Assembly (NCBI GenBank): GCA_934725855.1
Contig: CAKVCL010000013.1
Location: 1 to 64,000 of the forward strand
Length of the DNA stretch: 64,000 bases
Direction of reading: 5' to 3'
Source of the DNA: an uncultured Cellulosilyticum sp.
GTDB lineage: Bacteria; Bacillota; Clostridia; Lachnospirales; Cellulosilyticaceae
A program made the translations under genes and the position numbers. The notes below the pieces were generated by a model. The model had not been told where the DNA came from and made no database searches. It worked only from the letters and a program-made list of their open reading frames with translations. Positions 53,971 through 62,596 of the stretch are shown in pieces (position 1 is the stretch's first letter; each line of letters begins with the position of its first letter).

Positions 53971-56613
53971 TTATTTACTTAATGCAGCAAGGCGTTCAAC
54001 AACCCCAGCAAGCATGGTTTCATATTTTTCTTTTTTAGCTTTTTCTTCTTCTAAAAGATGACTAGGTGCTTTGGCTACGAAACCTTCATTAGAAAGTTTT
54101 TTATTCACACGCTCCACTTCACTTTCAAGCTTCGCTTTTTCTTTATTCAATCGTTCAATTTCTTTTTCAATATCCACAAGTTCAGCAAATGGAATATATA
54201 CGGTTGCATTTGGAATCACAACAGATACGGCATCACTATCGATACCAGCCATATCTTTTTGTATGACTACTTCTGAAGCATAACCAAGAACAGCAAAGAA
54301 GACTTTACCATTTTCAAACGTACGTGCTACTTTTTCATCTTCTGTTACAACAAATACTTTTGCTTTTCTTGAAGGTGGTACATTCATTTCACTACGTAAG
54401 TTACGAATGTTACGTACTGCTTCTTTAATTAAACTGATTTCTTCCTCTTCGGCTTTAAAGTTCCATTCTTCTTTAAAGGTTGGCCAGCTAGAAAGCATAA
54501 TCGTTTCTTCGCTATCTTGAAGTCCAAGGAAGATTTCTTCTGTAATAAATGGCATATAAGGGTGAAGCATTTTAAGAATTTGAATCATCACCATTCTCAA
54601 TGTGTATAATGCAGCTGGTCTTGTTACATCTTCTTTATTGTAAAGACGTGGCTTAACCATTTCGATATACCAGTCACAGAATTCTTCCCAAGCAAAGTCA
54701 TAAAGTTTTTGAACCGCTACGCCTAAATCGTATTTATCCATATTATCTGTCACTTCTTTAGCAAGTGTATTCACTTTAGAAAGAATCCACTTATCTGCTG
54801 GTGTAAGCGCATCGTTTGTTACAGTAAGGTTGATATCTTCTCCCTCGTAGTTCATCATGATGAAACGTGCTGCATTCCATAATTTGTTACCAAAGTTACG
54901 ATTTGCTTCTACTCTTTCATAGTAGAAACGCATATCATTACCAGGTGCATTACCGGTTACAAGTGTCAATCTTAATGCATCAGCACCGTATTTTTCAATC
55001 ACTTCAAGTGGATCAACCCCATTACCTAATGACTTACTCATTTTACGTCCATCAGCTGCACGAACAAGACCGTGGAAAAGAACGTCTTTAAATGGAATTT
55101 CACCCATTTGTTCGAGTCCTGAGAAAATCATACGAATTACCCAGAAGAAAATAATATCGTATCCCGTTACAAGAACGCTTGTTGGATAGAAATGTTTCAG
55201 TTCTTCTGTATTTTCTGGCCAACCTAATGTAGAAAATGGCCATAGTGCTGAACTAAACCATGTATCAAGTGTGTCTGGATCTTGTTCGAAATGAGATTTG
55301 CCGCATTTTGGACAAACGGTTGGCATTTCTCTAGAAATAACAATTTCGCCACAATCTTGGCAGTAGTAAGCTGGAATTCTATGCCCCCACCATAGTTGAC
55401 GTGAAATACACCAATCACGAATGTTTTCAAGCCAGTTGTAATAGATTTTTTCCATACGTTTTGGTACAAGATTAATTTCACCTTTTTTAACGGCTTCAAT
55501 AGCTGGCTTAGCCATTTCTTCCATTTTAACAAACCATTGTGCTTTTACCATAGGTTCAACTACACATTTACAACGGTCATGTGTGCCTACGTTATGTGTA
55601 TGAGGTTCTACCTTGATCAGAAAACCGGCTTCATCCAAATCAGCTACTAATGCTTTTCTTGCCTCATAGCGATCCATCCCTGCATATTTACCGCAAAGGT
55701 CATTCATCGTTCCATCATCATTCATCACACAGATTTCTGGAAGGTTATGACGTTTACCCACTTCAAAGTCGTTAGGGTCATGAGCAGGTGTAATTTTTAC
55801 TACCCCTGTTCCAAATTCTTGATCGACATAGTCATCTGCCACAATAGGAATTTCTCTATCAAACAATGGAATGCGAACCATTTTGCCAATTAAGTGTTTG
55901 TATCTCTCATCGTTAGGATTAACAGCTACGGCTGTATCCCCGATCATGGTTTCTGGTCTTGTCGTTGCAAGATTTAAATACTCATCTGTCCCAACAATTG
56001 GGTATCTTAAGTGCCAGAAATGTCCTTCCTTTTCTTGGTATTCTACCTCTGCATCAGAAATAGATGTTTTACATACAGGACACCAGTTAATGATTCTTGA
56101 CCCACGATAGATGTACCCTTTTTCATAAAGTCTAATAAATACTTCTTGAACAGCCTCAGAGCAGCCTTCATCCATCGTAAAACGTTCTCTATCCCAATCA
56201 CATGATGAACCCATTTTCTTAAGTTGTTCAACGATACGTCCACCGTATTGTTTTTTCCAATCCCAAACATGCTCTAAGAATTTCTCTCTACCGATTTCTT
56301 CTTTTGTCACACCTTCTTTAGCAAGCTTCTCAACAACCTTAACTTCCGTAGCGATACTTGCATGGTCTGTTCCTGGTACCCAAAGTGCATTGTACCCTTG
56401 CATACGTTTATAACGTGTTAAAATATCTTGCAGTGTATTATCTAATGCATGCCCCATGTGTAATTGTCCTGTGATATTAGGTGGTGGCATAACGATTGTA
56501 AATGGTTTTTTACTCTTATCTACTTCTGCATGAAAATAACCCTTTTCCATCCATGTATGATACAGACGTTCTTCAACTGTACTTGGATCATATACTTTTT
56601 CTAATTGTTTCAC
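53971..56613 (-). CDS. valS: valyl-tRNA synthetase
   Basis: 880 residues, class I synthetase. HIGH-type motif HMGH (52-55, after PPPNITGQL), CP1 editing domain (about 190-340), CPVCK and CQDCGE/CPKCGK zinc-like cysteine pairs, KMSKS motif (about 522-527), anticodon-binding domain (about 610-750) and C-terminal coiled-coil arm (about 815-880). It charges tRNA-Val. The T-box leader upstream of the co-transcribed 70-aa gene would raise expression when uncharged tRNA-Val builds up. AGGAGG lies 6-9 bases before the ATG. Confidence 0.97.
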   Translation of the reverse strand: MKQLEKVYDPSTVEERLYHTWMEKGYFHAEVDKSKKPFTIVMPPPNITGQLHMGHALDNTLQDILTRYKRMQGYNALWVPGTDHASIATEVKVVEKLAKEGVTKEEIGREKFLEHVWDWKKQYGGRIVEQLKKMGSSCDWDRERFTMDEGCSEAVQEVFIRLYEKGYIYRGSRIINWCPVCKTSISDAEVEYQEKEGHFWHLRYPIVGTDEYLNLATTRPETMIGDTAVAVNPNDERYKHLIGKMVRIPLFDREIPIVADDYVDQEFGTGVVKITPAHDPNDFEVGKRHNLPEICVMNDDGTMNDLCGKYAGMDRYEARKALVADLDEAGFLIKVEPHTHNVGTHDRCKCVVEPMVKAQWFVKMEEMAKPAIEAVKKGEINLVPKRMEKIYYNWLENIRDWCISRQLWWGHRIPAYYCQDCGEIVISREMPTVCPKCGKSHFEQDPDTLDTWFSSALWPFSTLGWPENTEELKHFYPTSVLVTGYDIIFFWVIRMIFSGLEQMGEIPFKDVLFHGLVRAADGRKMSKSLGNGVDPLEVIEKYGADALRLTLVTGNAPGNDMRFYYERVEANRNFGNKLWNAARFIMMNYEGEDINLTVTNDALTPADKWILSKVNTLAKEVTDNMDKYDLGVAVQKLYDFAWEEFCDWYIEMVKPRLYNKEDVTRPAALYTLRMVMIQILKMLHPYMPFITEEIFLGLQDSEETIMLSSWPTFKEEWNFKAEEEEISLIKEAVRNIRNLRSEMNVPPSRKAKVFVVTEDEKVARTFENGKVFFAVLGYASEVVIQKDMAGIDSDAVSVVIPNATVYIPFAELVDIEKEIERLNKEKAKLESEVERVNKKLSNEGFVAKAPSHLLEEEKAKKEKYETMLAGVVERLAALSK

Positions 56614-56685
56614 TTTTGTTCCTCCTCTATTTGTTTTTTTGCGCTTTAAGTACCTTTTTAACTTACTTAAGAAATCTTATAAGCC

Positions 56686-56898
56686 TTAGCCTGCAAAATT
56701 TCCCATTGCCAAAAAAGCAAGTCCAATAACGGCTACAACTATGCCCGCGAGTTTAACGGCAATGACTGCTCCACTGGTTAAAAGACGCATTTCTCTTTCA
56801 TCTTCTGGACTTAATTTTGTTTTTCCTTTTACAATACGCTTTGCAAAAAAGAAAACCATTATGCCAATACATAATAAAACAAATCCAATAAGCTGCAT
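56686..56898 (-). CDS. small two-helix membrane protein between T-box and valS
   Basis: 70 residues with two membrane helices (about 3-19 and 43-65) joined by a charged loop (KGKTKLSPEDEREMR). AAAAAGGAG lies about 8 bases before ATG. I do not recognise a family. It is the first gene after the T-box terminator and is therefore predicted to respond to tRNA charging like valS, 72 bases further on. A role linked to valine or amino acid supply would be speculation. Confidence 0.65.
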   Translation of the reverse strand: MQLIGFVLLCIGIMVFFFAKRIVKGKTKLSPEDEREMRLLTSGAVIAVKLAGIVVAVIGLAFLAMGNFAG

Positions 56899-56924
56899 CT
56901 TTTTTCTCCTTTTTACTGAAATTT

Positions 56925-57176
56925 AAAAAAGCTGCTTCGCCCAACCTAAGGACGAAACAGCTCGTGGTACCACCTTAATTCTCTATAATAAATGATTATA
57001 AAGCACTCTAAACGCTTTAACGGGCTTAACCGCTTTTCTCTACTTTGTTCAAGAAAAGTGCTCCAAAGCTACCTTCTAGTGCTCTTTTTGTAAGAAGACT
57101 CTCAGCTTATAATCCTCTCTCTCTAAACTTAAGTGACACTATACTCCTCTTTTTCATCGCATCAATATTTTTCTAT
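56925..57176 (-). ncRNA. T-box riboswitch leader (Val)
   Basis: Reading leftward from about 57176: stem I region beginning GATGCGATGAAAAAGAGGAG (57163 on), a GA-rich segment AGAGAGAGG (about 57123-57113), the T-box motif AATTAAGGTGGTACCACGAG (56980-56961) and an overlapping terminator (56961-56950 pairing with 56942-56931, then six T to 56925). Uncharged tRNA binding through the specifier and the TGGT bulge would stabilise the antiterminator. The triplet GTA at 57072-57070, followed by a purine, is the likely valine specifier; this assignment is inferred from position and the valS gene. Confidence 0.9.
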
Positions 57177-57181
57177 TTTAG

Positions 57182-57210
57182 ATTTTATGCAAAGTGGAGA
57201 AATTTGTCAA
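57182..57210 (-). promoter_or_regulatory. proximal promoter P2 of the T-box/valS unit
   Basis: TTGACA (57205-57210) and TAAAAT (57182-57187) with a 17-base spacer, followed about 24 bases from the start point by the stem I sequence of the complete T-box. Confidence 0.85.
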
Positions 57211-57286
57211 GACCTATATCCCTCTTTTTCATTGCATCTATGATTTAATTAGTCATAATATTATGCTATGGTTTGCACTTTGTCAA
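57211..57286 (-). repeat. upstream copy of a tandemly duplicated promoter plus T-box 5' end (P1 unit)
   Basis: P1 consists of TTGACA (57281-57286), 17 bases, TAATAT (57258-57263). It is followed 48 bases from the -35 by GATGCAATGAAAAAGAGG (from 57238). The P2 unit has TTGACA, then, after 47 bases, GATGCGATGAAAAAGAGG (from 57163). The two units are offset by 75-76 bases, with 17 of 18 identical positions in the leader motif. The upstream unit lacks the rest of the T-box, so it is a truncated duplicate. P1's -35 lies inside the 3' end of the preceding gene. Confidence 0.75.
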
Positions 57287-58391
57287 GCCTATTTTCACCA
57301 GAATAATTTTTTAAACAAGCTTCTATTTCTTCTCGCAGTTCTTCATCGGTAGCCATCATAGAAAGCTCCTTCCAAAGTTCTGTTTCATAAGCATCTAATG
57401 CTTCAAGCTGCTCCTCTGTTTTTTCACGGTCTTCATCAAGACGCTTCATTTCATTGAGCTTCTTAGGTTGCAAGATCCAATCGGCCAAGTCCCCAATATC
57501 TTCCAGTAAAATGTCTTTTTGATGTAAAATATTTAAGATATCTTCCTCAATTTCATTTAGTGCATCATTCATTTGAAGGTAAATACGCTCGTTATTTTTA
57601 TTTTTTAAGTAACGATTATAATAAAGTTCTAACTTTGCGACACTATCCACGCCTAATTTATGGTATTGGTAGTCCAGATATTGTGTTTGATGAAAAAGCT
57701 TAATTTTAGACTTATTTAAATATTTAACGGCTTTTTGCTGTAAAATCCCATTAATTTTAATTTCTTTTTCTAATTTTTCTTTAGTCAACACTAAAATGAC
57801 AATAAAAGCAAGCATCACCGCAACTATGCCAGATAAAACAAACCATATTCTCTCTCTAAGTACCTGTAAAAAAATAAAAGAAACCAATAAACAAATACTC
57901 AAAAAAACAACTACCACAAAACTTATGACCTTTAAAAAGCTATAACCACTAATGAGTGTTTCTCTTTCTTCTTCTAGCTCACTGCGTTCTTCCTGTAAAT
58001 AGAAAATGTGGCTTTCCGTTTCACGGCGTCTTTTTTCTGCGACTTGCATTTCCTTAATGAGGTCAGGAAGTTCCTCCTCATATTTGCTAAGGCGCAATAA
58101 GGCCGCATTAGTACTAATGAGTCTTCCTTTTAAATTCTGCTTCTTTTCTTCAATGCCCTTTGCTTTTTGAGCCAGTGCATTAATCTGCGCAACGGCATCA
58201 GGATCTAGATTTTCATATTGCTTATGGGCTTCTTGTTTGATATTTAATTCATCTATGTAATGTTTGATACGCTGTTTTTTTATAGCCAGCTCTTCTAGTT
58301 CATTAAAGAGGTCTTGTACGCTACTAGGATTAACACGTTTGGCTGCATTTTTCCCAAATAAAGATTTAAATAGTTCTTTGATTCTGCTCAC
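57261..58391 (-). CDS. coiled-coil membrane protein of unknown function
   Basis: 376 residues. Long coiled coil (about 25-145; repeated Glu/Lys/Leu heptads), two adjacent membrane helices (about 152-177 and 182-203), then a second helical/coiled-coil half (about 205-365). The two-helix hairpin in the middle would place both coiled coils in the cytosol. I do not recognise a family. It lies downstream of rpsA's terminator and its 3' end contains the -35 of the distal valS promoter. No enzymatic motif is visible. Confidence 0.7.
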   Translation of the reverse strand: MSRIKELFKSLFGKNAAKRVNPSSVQDLFNELEELAIKKQRIKHYIDELNIKQEAHKQYENLDPDAVAQINALAQKAKGIEEKKQNLKGRLISTNAALLRLSKYEEELPDLIKEMQVAEKRRRETESHIFYLQEERSELEEERETLISGYSFLKVISFVVVVFLSICLLVSFIFLQVLRERIWFVLSGIVAVMLAFIVILVLTKEKLEKEIKINGILQQKAVKYLNKSKIKLFHQTQYLDYQYHKLGVDSVAKLELYYNRYLKNKNNERIYLQMNDALNEIEEDILNILHQKDILLEDIGDLADWILQPKKLNEMKRLDEDREKTEEQLEALDAYETELWKELSMMATDEELREEIEACLKNYSGENRLDKVQTIA

Positions 58392-58470
58392 ATTTTTTCC
58401 TCTATTTCTCTCATTTTTTCATTTTGGCGTATAAGCTCAAGTAAGCATTTACATGCCTTACTTCACTCAT

Positions 58471-58498
58471 AAAAAAATCCCCTCCATAAAGAGAGGGG
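58471..58498 (-). terminator. rpsA terminator
   Basis: CCCCTC (58479-58484) pairs with GAGGGG (58493-58498), followed by ATTTTTTT in the minus direction, 11 bases after the stop. Confidence 0.8.
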
Positions 58499-58508
58499 GT
58501 TCATTGAT

Positions 58509-59654
58509 TTATAATGTATCACCCATTACATCACCAAGTGTTGCTTGCTCTTCACCTGTTGACATATAAGCTCTCATTGAATCATCAACTTCTTCTTCAA
58601 CTTGTTTGATAGAAAGCCCAACTTTTTTAGCTTCTTTATCTAAAGCAATAATTTTCACTTGAACCTTTTGACCTAATTCTAAAACATCTTCTACTTTATG
58701 CACTCTTTTCTCAGAAATTTGAGAAATATGAATAAGTCCTTCAATTTGGTCAGTTACTTTAGCAAATGCCCCAAAGCTTGCAAAACGTGTAATTTCTGCA
58801 GTTACTACTTGACCTACTTCAAGATTAGCCGCATCCACAAGCCATGGATCAGTTGTCATATCTTTTAAGCTAAGTGCAATTTTACCAGTTTCCTTATTCA
58901 CTGATAAAATAACGACATCCACTTTATCCCCTTCTTTTACAACATCAGAAGGATGTTTAATATGAACCCAAGATAAGTCATTGTTGTGTACAAGACCTTC
59001 TACACCACCTAAGTCTACAAAAGCACCATAAGGCATTAATTTAGTCACGACGCCTTGAATTTTTGCACCTTCTTCAAGGGTTTCAAGTTTTGCAGCTTTT
59101 GCAGCTTCAGCTGCTGCTATGGCAAGACGTTTTCCAGATAAAACAAGTTTTTTGCTTTTTGGAACAAACTCGATAATTTCAACTTCGATTTCTTTCCCTA
59201 CAAATGTACTTAAATCATCCACAAAAGTGTTGGTAAGTTGAGAACCTGGAATAAATGCTCTAAGTCCTTTAAATGGTGCAATTACGCCACCTTTTACGAC
59301 TTCCTTAATGCGTACAGTAAAAGTTTTCTTTTCATTGAACATGGCTTCAATTTCATTTAAGACTTGTTGCTCTTCTGCTTTTCTTTTAGAAACAAGTACA
59401 TTGCCTTCACCATCATCTATTTTAAGAACTGTGACATCAAATGTATCCCCTTCATGAATGCTAGAAGGATCCACTTCATCAACAGATACTTCACTCCAAG
59501 GAATCACACCATCTGCTTGATACCCAATATTTACAATTACCCCTTGTTCATTAACTAGTGCAACTGTAGCGGGTAAAACTTGTCCTCTATATATACGAGT
59601 CATTGATTTATCTACTTCTGCCATTAAATCGGCCATTGTAAGATTTTCTTCCAT
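58509..59654 (-). CDS. rpsA: 30S ribosomal protein S1 homologue (four S1 domains)
   Basis: 381 residues from the ATG at 59654, with AAGGAGG 8 bases upstream (the frame opens at 59672 but that ATG overlaps the ribosome binding site). Four S1 RNA-binding domains at about 20-85, 100-165, 188-255 and 272-345, for example VKEGDKVDVVILSVNKETGKIALSLK. Low-GC Gram-positives often carry such four-domain proteins; some clostridia fuse it to IspH, but here it is stand-alone. Likely helps mRNA binding on the ribosome. A TATAAT (59694-59699) lies 40 bases upstream without a clear -35. Confidence 0.92.
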   Translation of the reverse strand: MEENLTMADLMAEVDKSMTRIYRGQVLPATVALVNEQGVIVNIGYQADGVIPWSEVSVDEVDPSSIHEGDTFDVTVLKIDDGEGNVLVSKRKAEEQQVLNEIEAMFNEKKTFTVRIKEVVKGGVIAPFKGLRAFIPGSQLTNTFVDDLSTFVGKEIEVEIIEFVPKSKKLVLSGKRLAIAAAEAAKAAKLETLEEGAKIQGVVTKLMPYGAFVDLGGVEGLVHNNDLSWVHIKHPSDVVKEGDKVDVVILSVNKETGKIALSLKDMTTDPWLVDAANLEVGQVVTAEITRFASFGAFAKVTDQIEGLIHISQISEKRVHKVEDVLELGQKVQVKIIALDKEAKKVGLSIKQVEEEVDDSMRAYMSTGEEQATLGDVMGDTL

Positions 59655-59750
59655 TACTACTTCCTCCTTCATTTTTCAACATATACTTTTTTTATTATAC
59701 ACACTTCCCACGTAAAAATATAGTCTATTTAAGAGTTTTATTAATTTCTT

Positions 59751-61658
59751 CTAATTTCTTTTACTTTTTTCGATTCGCTCTGCCAATTCATTTAAGTATT
59801 CCCAGCGTTCCATCTGCATCATTAATTCTTCTTCTTTGGCCTCTTTTTCTTTGGATAACGCTTGTAATTTCGTAAAATCGGTTGCAAAAGTTGTCATTTC
59901 TTCTTCTAACTTGTTGATTGCATTTTCTAGCTTTTCAATGACTTCATCAATCACTTCATACTCTTTTTGTTCTTTATAGGTAAACTTTAATTTAGCGGGC
60001 TGAGGTGGTTTCTTAGTCTCATTTTCTTTTTGCTTCTTAGGACGCTCCATAGAAGGCGTTTCCGCTTTTTGCCTAGCAGCATAATCCGAATAATTCCCTG
60101 GTATATTTTGAATTTCACCATTTCCTGTATACACAAATAGCTTTTCTGCTATACGGTCTAAGAAATAACGATCATGGGATACCGTAATAACCGGTCCATT
60201 AAACTCATCAATAAAGCTTTCTAAAACTTGTAAAGTGTAGATATCTAAATCATTTGTGGGCTCATCTAAAAGCAGCACATTAATATCTTGCATCAAAATA
60301 CCTAATAAATAAAGTCTTCTTCGCTCCCCACCTGATAGTTTTTCAATTGGTGTGTATTGTAAAATAGGTGGAAATAAGAAGCGTTCTAACATTTTACTGG
60401 CAGAAATTAAAGTCCCATCTGCTGTTTTAATAAATTCACCCTGCTCTTTCACATAGTCAATCACACGCATCGATAAATCCATTTCTCTATTTTCTTGTGT
60501 GTAGTAACCAATCCTCACGGTTTCGCCCATTTCAATGTTCCCTGAATCTTGCTTAATACGCTGTGAAATTAAATTGAGTAATGTAGATTTACCCATTCCA
60601 TTTTTTCCAATGATGCCAATACGATCGTCTCTTAAAACCGTATAACTAAAATCTTTGACACAACACTTTCCATTATAGGATTTATTCACCTCATTTAATA
60701 CAATAATCTTTTTGCCTAGACGACTGGTGCCTAGATTAAGATCTAGATTTTGCTGCACTTTACTTTCTAGGCTTTCTTCTAACTCATAAAACCGTTCTTT
60801 CCTCGCTTTTTGCTTCGTGCGACGGGCTTCTACTCCTTTTCGCATCCATTCAAGCTCTTGTTTATATAAGCTTTGTTTCTTCTCACGCATTCTTTCATCA
60901 ATGCTTTCTCTTAATGCTTTTTGCTCCAAATACACTTCATAATTTCCTGTATACTCATAAATTTTCCCTTGGTCAAGCTCTACAATTTGATTCGTAATAC
61001 GCTCTAGGAAATAACGATCATGTGTGACCATCACCACGCCACATTTCTTATTGTTTAAGATTTCTTCCAAATAATCAATCGTCTCATTGTCCAAATGATT
61101 GGTTGGCTCATCTAAAATTAATAGATTACATGGTCTAATAAGGACACCCGCAAGTGCAATCTTCTTACGTTGCCCCCCTGAAAGCTCTCCGACTTTTTGA
61201 TTAAAGTCTACAATGCCAAGCTTAGTCAATATCGCTTTGGCTTCGCTTTCAAGCTGCCATGCCCCCAGGCGATCCATTTGCTCATTCAGCATTAATAATT
61301 TTTCTTGTAAAGCCTCACTTTCTGGATACTTTTCCAAATCCAGTATAACGGTTTCATAGTCACGCAAGACTTTCATAAAAGGTGAATTTCCTTTAAAAAT
61401 TTGTTCTAATACCGTAGAGTCTTCGTCAAACTTTGGATTTTGAGATAAGTACTCAATGGCTAATTCATTAGAGGTAATGACCTCTCCTTGATCTGGTGTT
61501 TCAAGACCTGCCATTATCTTAAGTAAACTACTTTTTCCTGTTCCATTAATCCCAATCATACCCATTTTTTGGGTACTCTCTATCGTTAGTGAAAGGTCAT
61601 CAAAAATCACCTTTTCACCATATACCTTTTTTATATGACTTAGCGTTAGTAAAATCAT
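59751..61658 (-). CDS. ABC-F family ATPase (Uup-like, with C-terminal coiled coil)
   Basis: 635 residues with two ABC domains and no membrane segments. First cassette: GINGTGKSS, LSGGQRKK and LLILDEPTNHLD; second: GKNGMGKST, LSGGERRR and VLLLDEPTNDLD. A linker with basic residues (QELEWMRKGVEARRTKQKARK, shown as LEWMRKGVEARRTKQ) and a C-terminal coiled coil (about 560-630). ABC-F proteins bind the ribosomal E site and relieve stalls or protect from antibiotics; the C-terminal coiled coil resembles Uup. The first ATG overlaps the end of the 208-aa gene by 4 bases. I cannot say whether it gives resistance. Confidence 0.93.
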   Translation of the reverse strand: MILLTLSHIKKVYGEKVIFDDLSLTIESTQKMGMIGINGTGKSSLLKIMAGLETPDQGEVITSNELAIEYLSQNPKFDEDSTVLEQIFKGNSPFMKVLRDYETVILDLEKYPESEALQEKLLMLNEQMDRLGAWQLESEAKAILTKLGIVDFNQKVGELSGGQRKKIALAGVLIRPCNLLILDEPTNHLDNETIDYLEEILNNKKCGVVMVTHDRYFLERITNQIVELDQGKIYEYTGNYEVYLEQKALRESIDERMREKKQSLYKQELEWMRKGVEARRTKQKARKERFYELEESLESKVQQNLDLNLGTSRLGKKIIVLNEVNKSYNGKCCVKDFSYTVLRDDRIGIIGKNGMGKSTLLNLISQRIKQDSGNIEMGETVRIGYYTQENREMDLSMRVIDYVKEQGEFIKTADGTLISASKMLERFLFPPILQYTPIEKLSGGERRRLYLLGILMQDINVLLLDEPTNDLDIYTLQVLESFIDEFNGPVITVSHDRYFLDRIAEKLFVYTGNGEIQNIPGNYSDYAARQKAETPSMERPKKQKENETKKPPQPAKLKFTYKEQKEYEVIDEVIEKLENAINKLEEEMTTFATDFTKLQALSKEKEAKEEELMMQMERWEYLNELAERIEKSKRN

Positions 61659-62281
61659 TCTTCTTCCTCTTTCTTATTCATTTGTAGGAGTCCCTTTATA
61701 CAAGTTGAACGCTCTTGATGCATCCTAACACCTACATATACAGAAAAACCAGCTCCTACTATTGTACCACAAATGATATCCTCCATGGTATCTTGTAAAC
61801 TTCCAAGCTGCGCATTGGTGCCAAAGAAAGTGTCTCCTATAAATTCAATGATTTCCCAACATCCTGCCCCTGCAACTGTTATCGTAAAAATGATAAACGC
61901 AAGTAACGTGGCATAGGGTTTTGTAAATAATACCTGCCCCTTGTCTAAGGTGACGATTAAAACCAATCCTGCATATCCTACAAGAATTCCTGAAACCAAA
62001 TGAAGCATCACATCCCACCATTCAAAATGGCCATATGCACCTAAATAGGTACCCAAAAATTGTGCTAAAAAAACAAATAAATGATAGATTAGACAGGCAT
62101 TAAGTGGAATCCTAATTTTTGTCCATTTTGAGTAAAGCGTTGGGATAAAACATAACCCAATTCCCATCATCAAATAAACCAGTGCACCGCCATTTAAGTT
62201 AATGAGTTCCTTTATACCTGCTAGTAGAAATAGTGTTCTTATTCCATAGATGATGCCATTTTTAAGTCTTACTTGAACCAC
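61655..62281 (-). CDS. polytopic membrane protein, DUF2238/YjdF-like
   Basis: 208 residues starting at GTG 62281, with AGGGAGG 8 bases upstream. About six membrane helices. Acidic/aromatic motifs typical of YjdF-type proteins: WWDVMLHLVSG (about 88-98), CWEIIEFIGD (about 141-150) and DTMEDIICG (about 164-172), which could hold a metal or polar ligand in the membrane. Function unknown. Overlap with the downstream ABC-F gene (ATGA) indicates co-expression. Confidence 0.65.
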   Translation of the reverse strand: MVQVRLKNGIIYGIRTLFLLAGIKELINLNGGALVYLMMGIGLCFIPTLYSKWTKIRIPLNACLIYHLFVFLAQFLGTYLGAYGHFEWWDVMLHLVSGILVGYAGLVLIVTLDKGQVLFTKPYATLLAFIIFTITVAGAGCWEIIEFIGDTFFGTNAQLGSLQDTMEDIICGTIVGAGFSVYVGVRMHQERSTCIKGLLQMNKKEEEE

Positions 62282-62411
62282 TTTCTTAGCCTCCCTGTTT
62301 TCATTTTTAGTTTATTTTACCCTCATCCTATAAACTGATGAAGTTATTGTATCGAGTTTATCTTTTTGATATGTATAATGTATAAAAAAACAATTTTCTC
62401 ACATACTAACA

Positions 62412-62433
62412 TTGCATCTAAAGTTAGATGTTC
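62412..62433. other. short palindrome in the 62282-62596 gap
   Basis: CATCTAA (62415-62421) and TTAGATG (62424-62430) form an operator-sized inverted repeat with a 2-base centre. The same 315-base gap also holds a 10-bp hairpin (62502-62511 with 62524-62533) and the ABC-F terminator. No gene is visible in it. Confidence 0.35.
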
Positions 62434-62536
62434 TGGCACCTTATTAAGATGCCCGTCATACTTCCATCATTTTTAAGAAATTGTATCACCCATCAGCCAT
62501 TGATCTCATCCCTCCCATCTACAGGATGAGATCATG

Positions 62537-62591
62537 TTTTACCTAACAAAAAAAACGACTTGCTACCAAGTCGTTTTTTTGTTAGGTAAAA
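62537..62591 (-). terminator. terminator of the right-hand ABC-F gene
   Basis: A 25-bp stem with a single extra A (62537-62562 with 62567-62591) around loop CTAC; the inner CGACTTG/CAAGTCG stem is flanked by A8/T7 runs, giving a strong terminator usable in both directions. It lies 5 bases after the stop codon. Confidence 0.85.
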
Positions 62592-62596
62592 TGATT

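Noticed and set aside
62502-62533. 10-bp hairpin near the right-hand ABC-F terminator as a separate terminator
   Set aside because: It lies beyond the stronger terminator and is not followed by T residues in the minus direction, so I do not call it a terminator.
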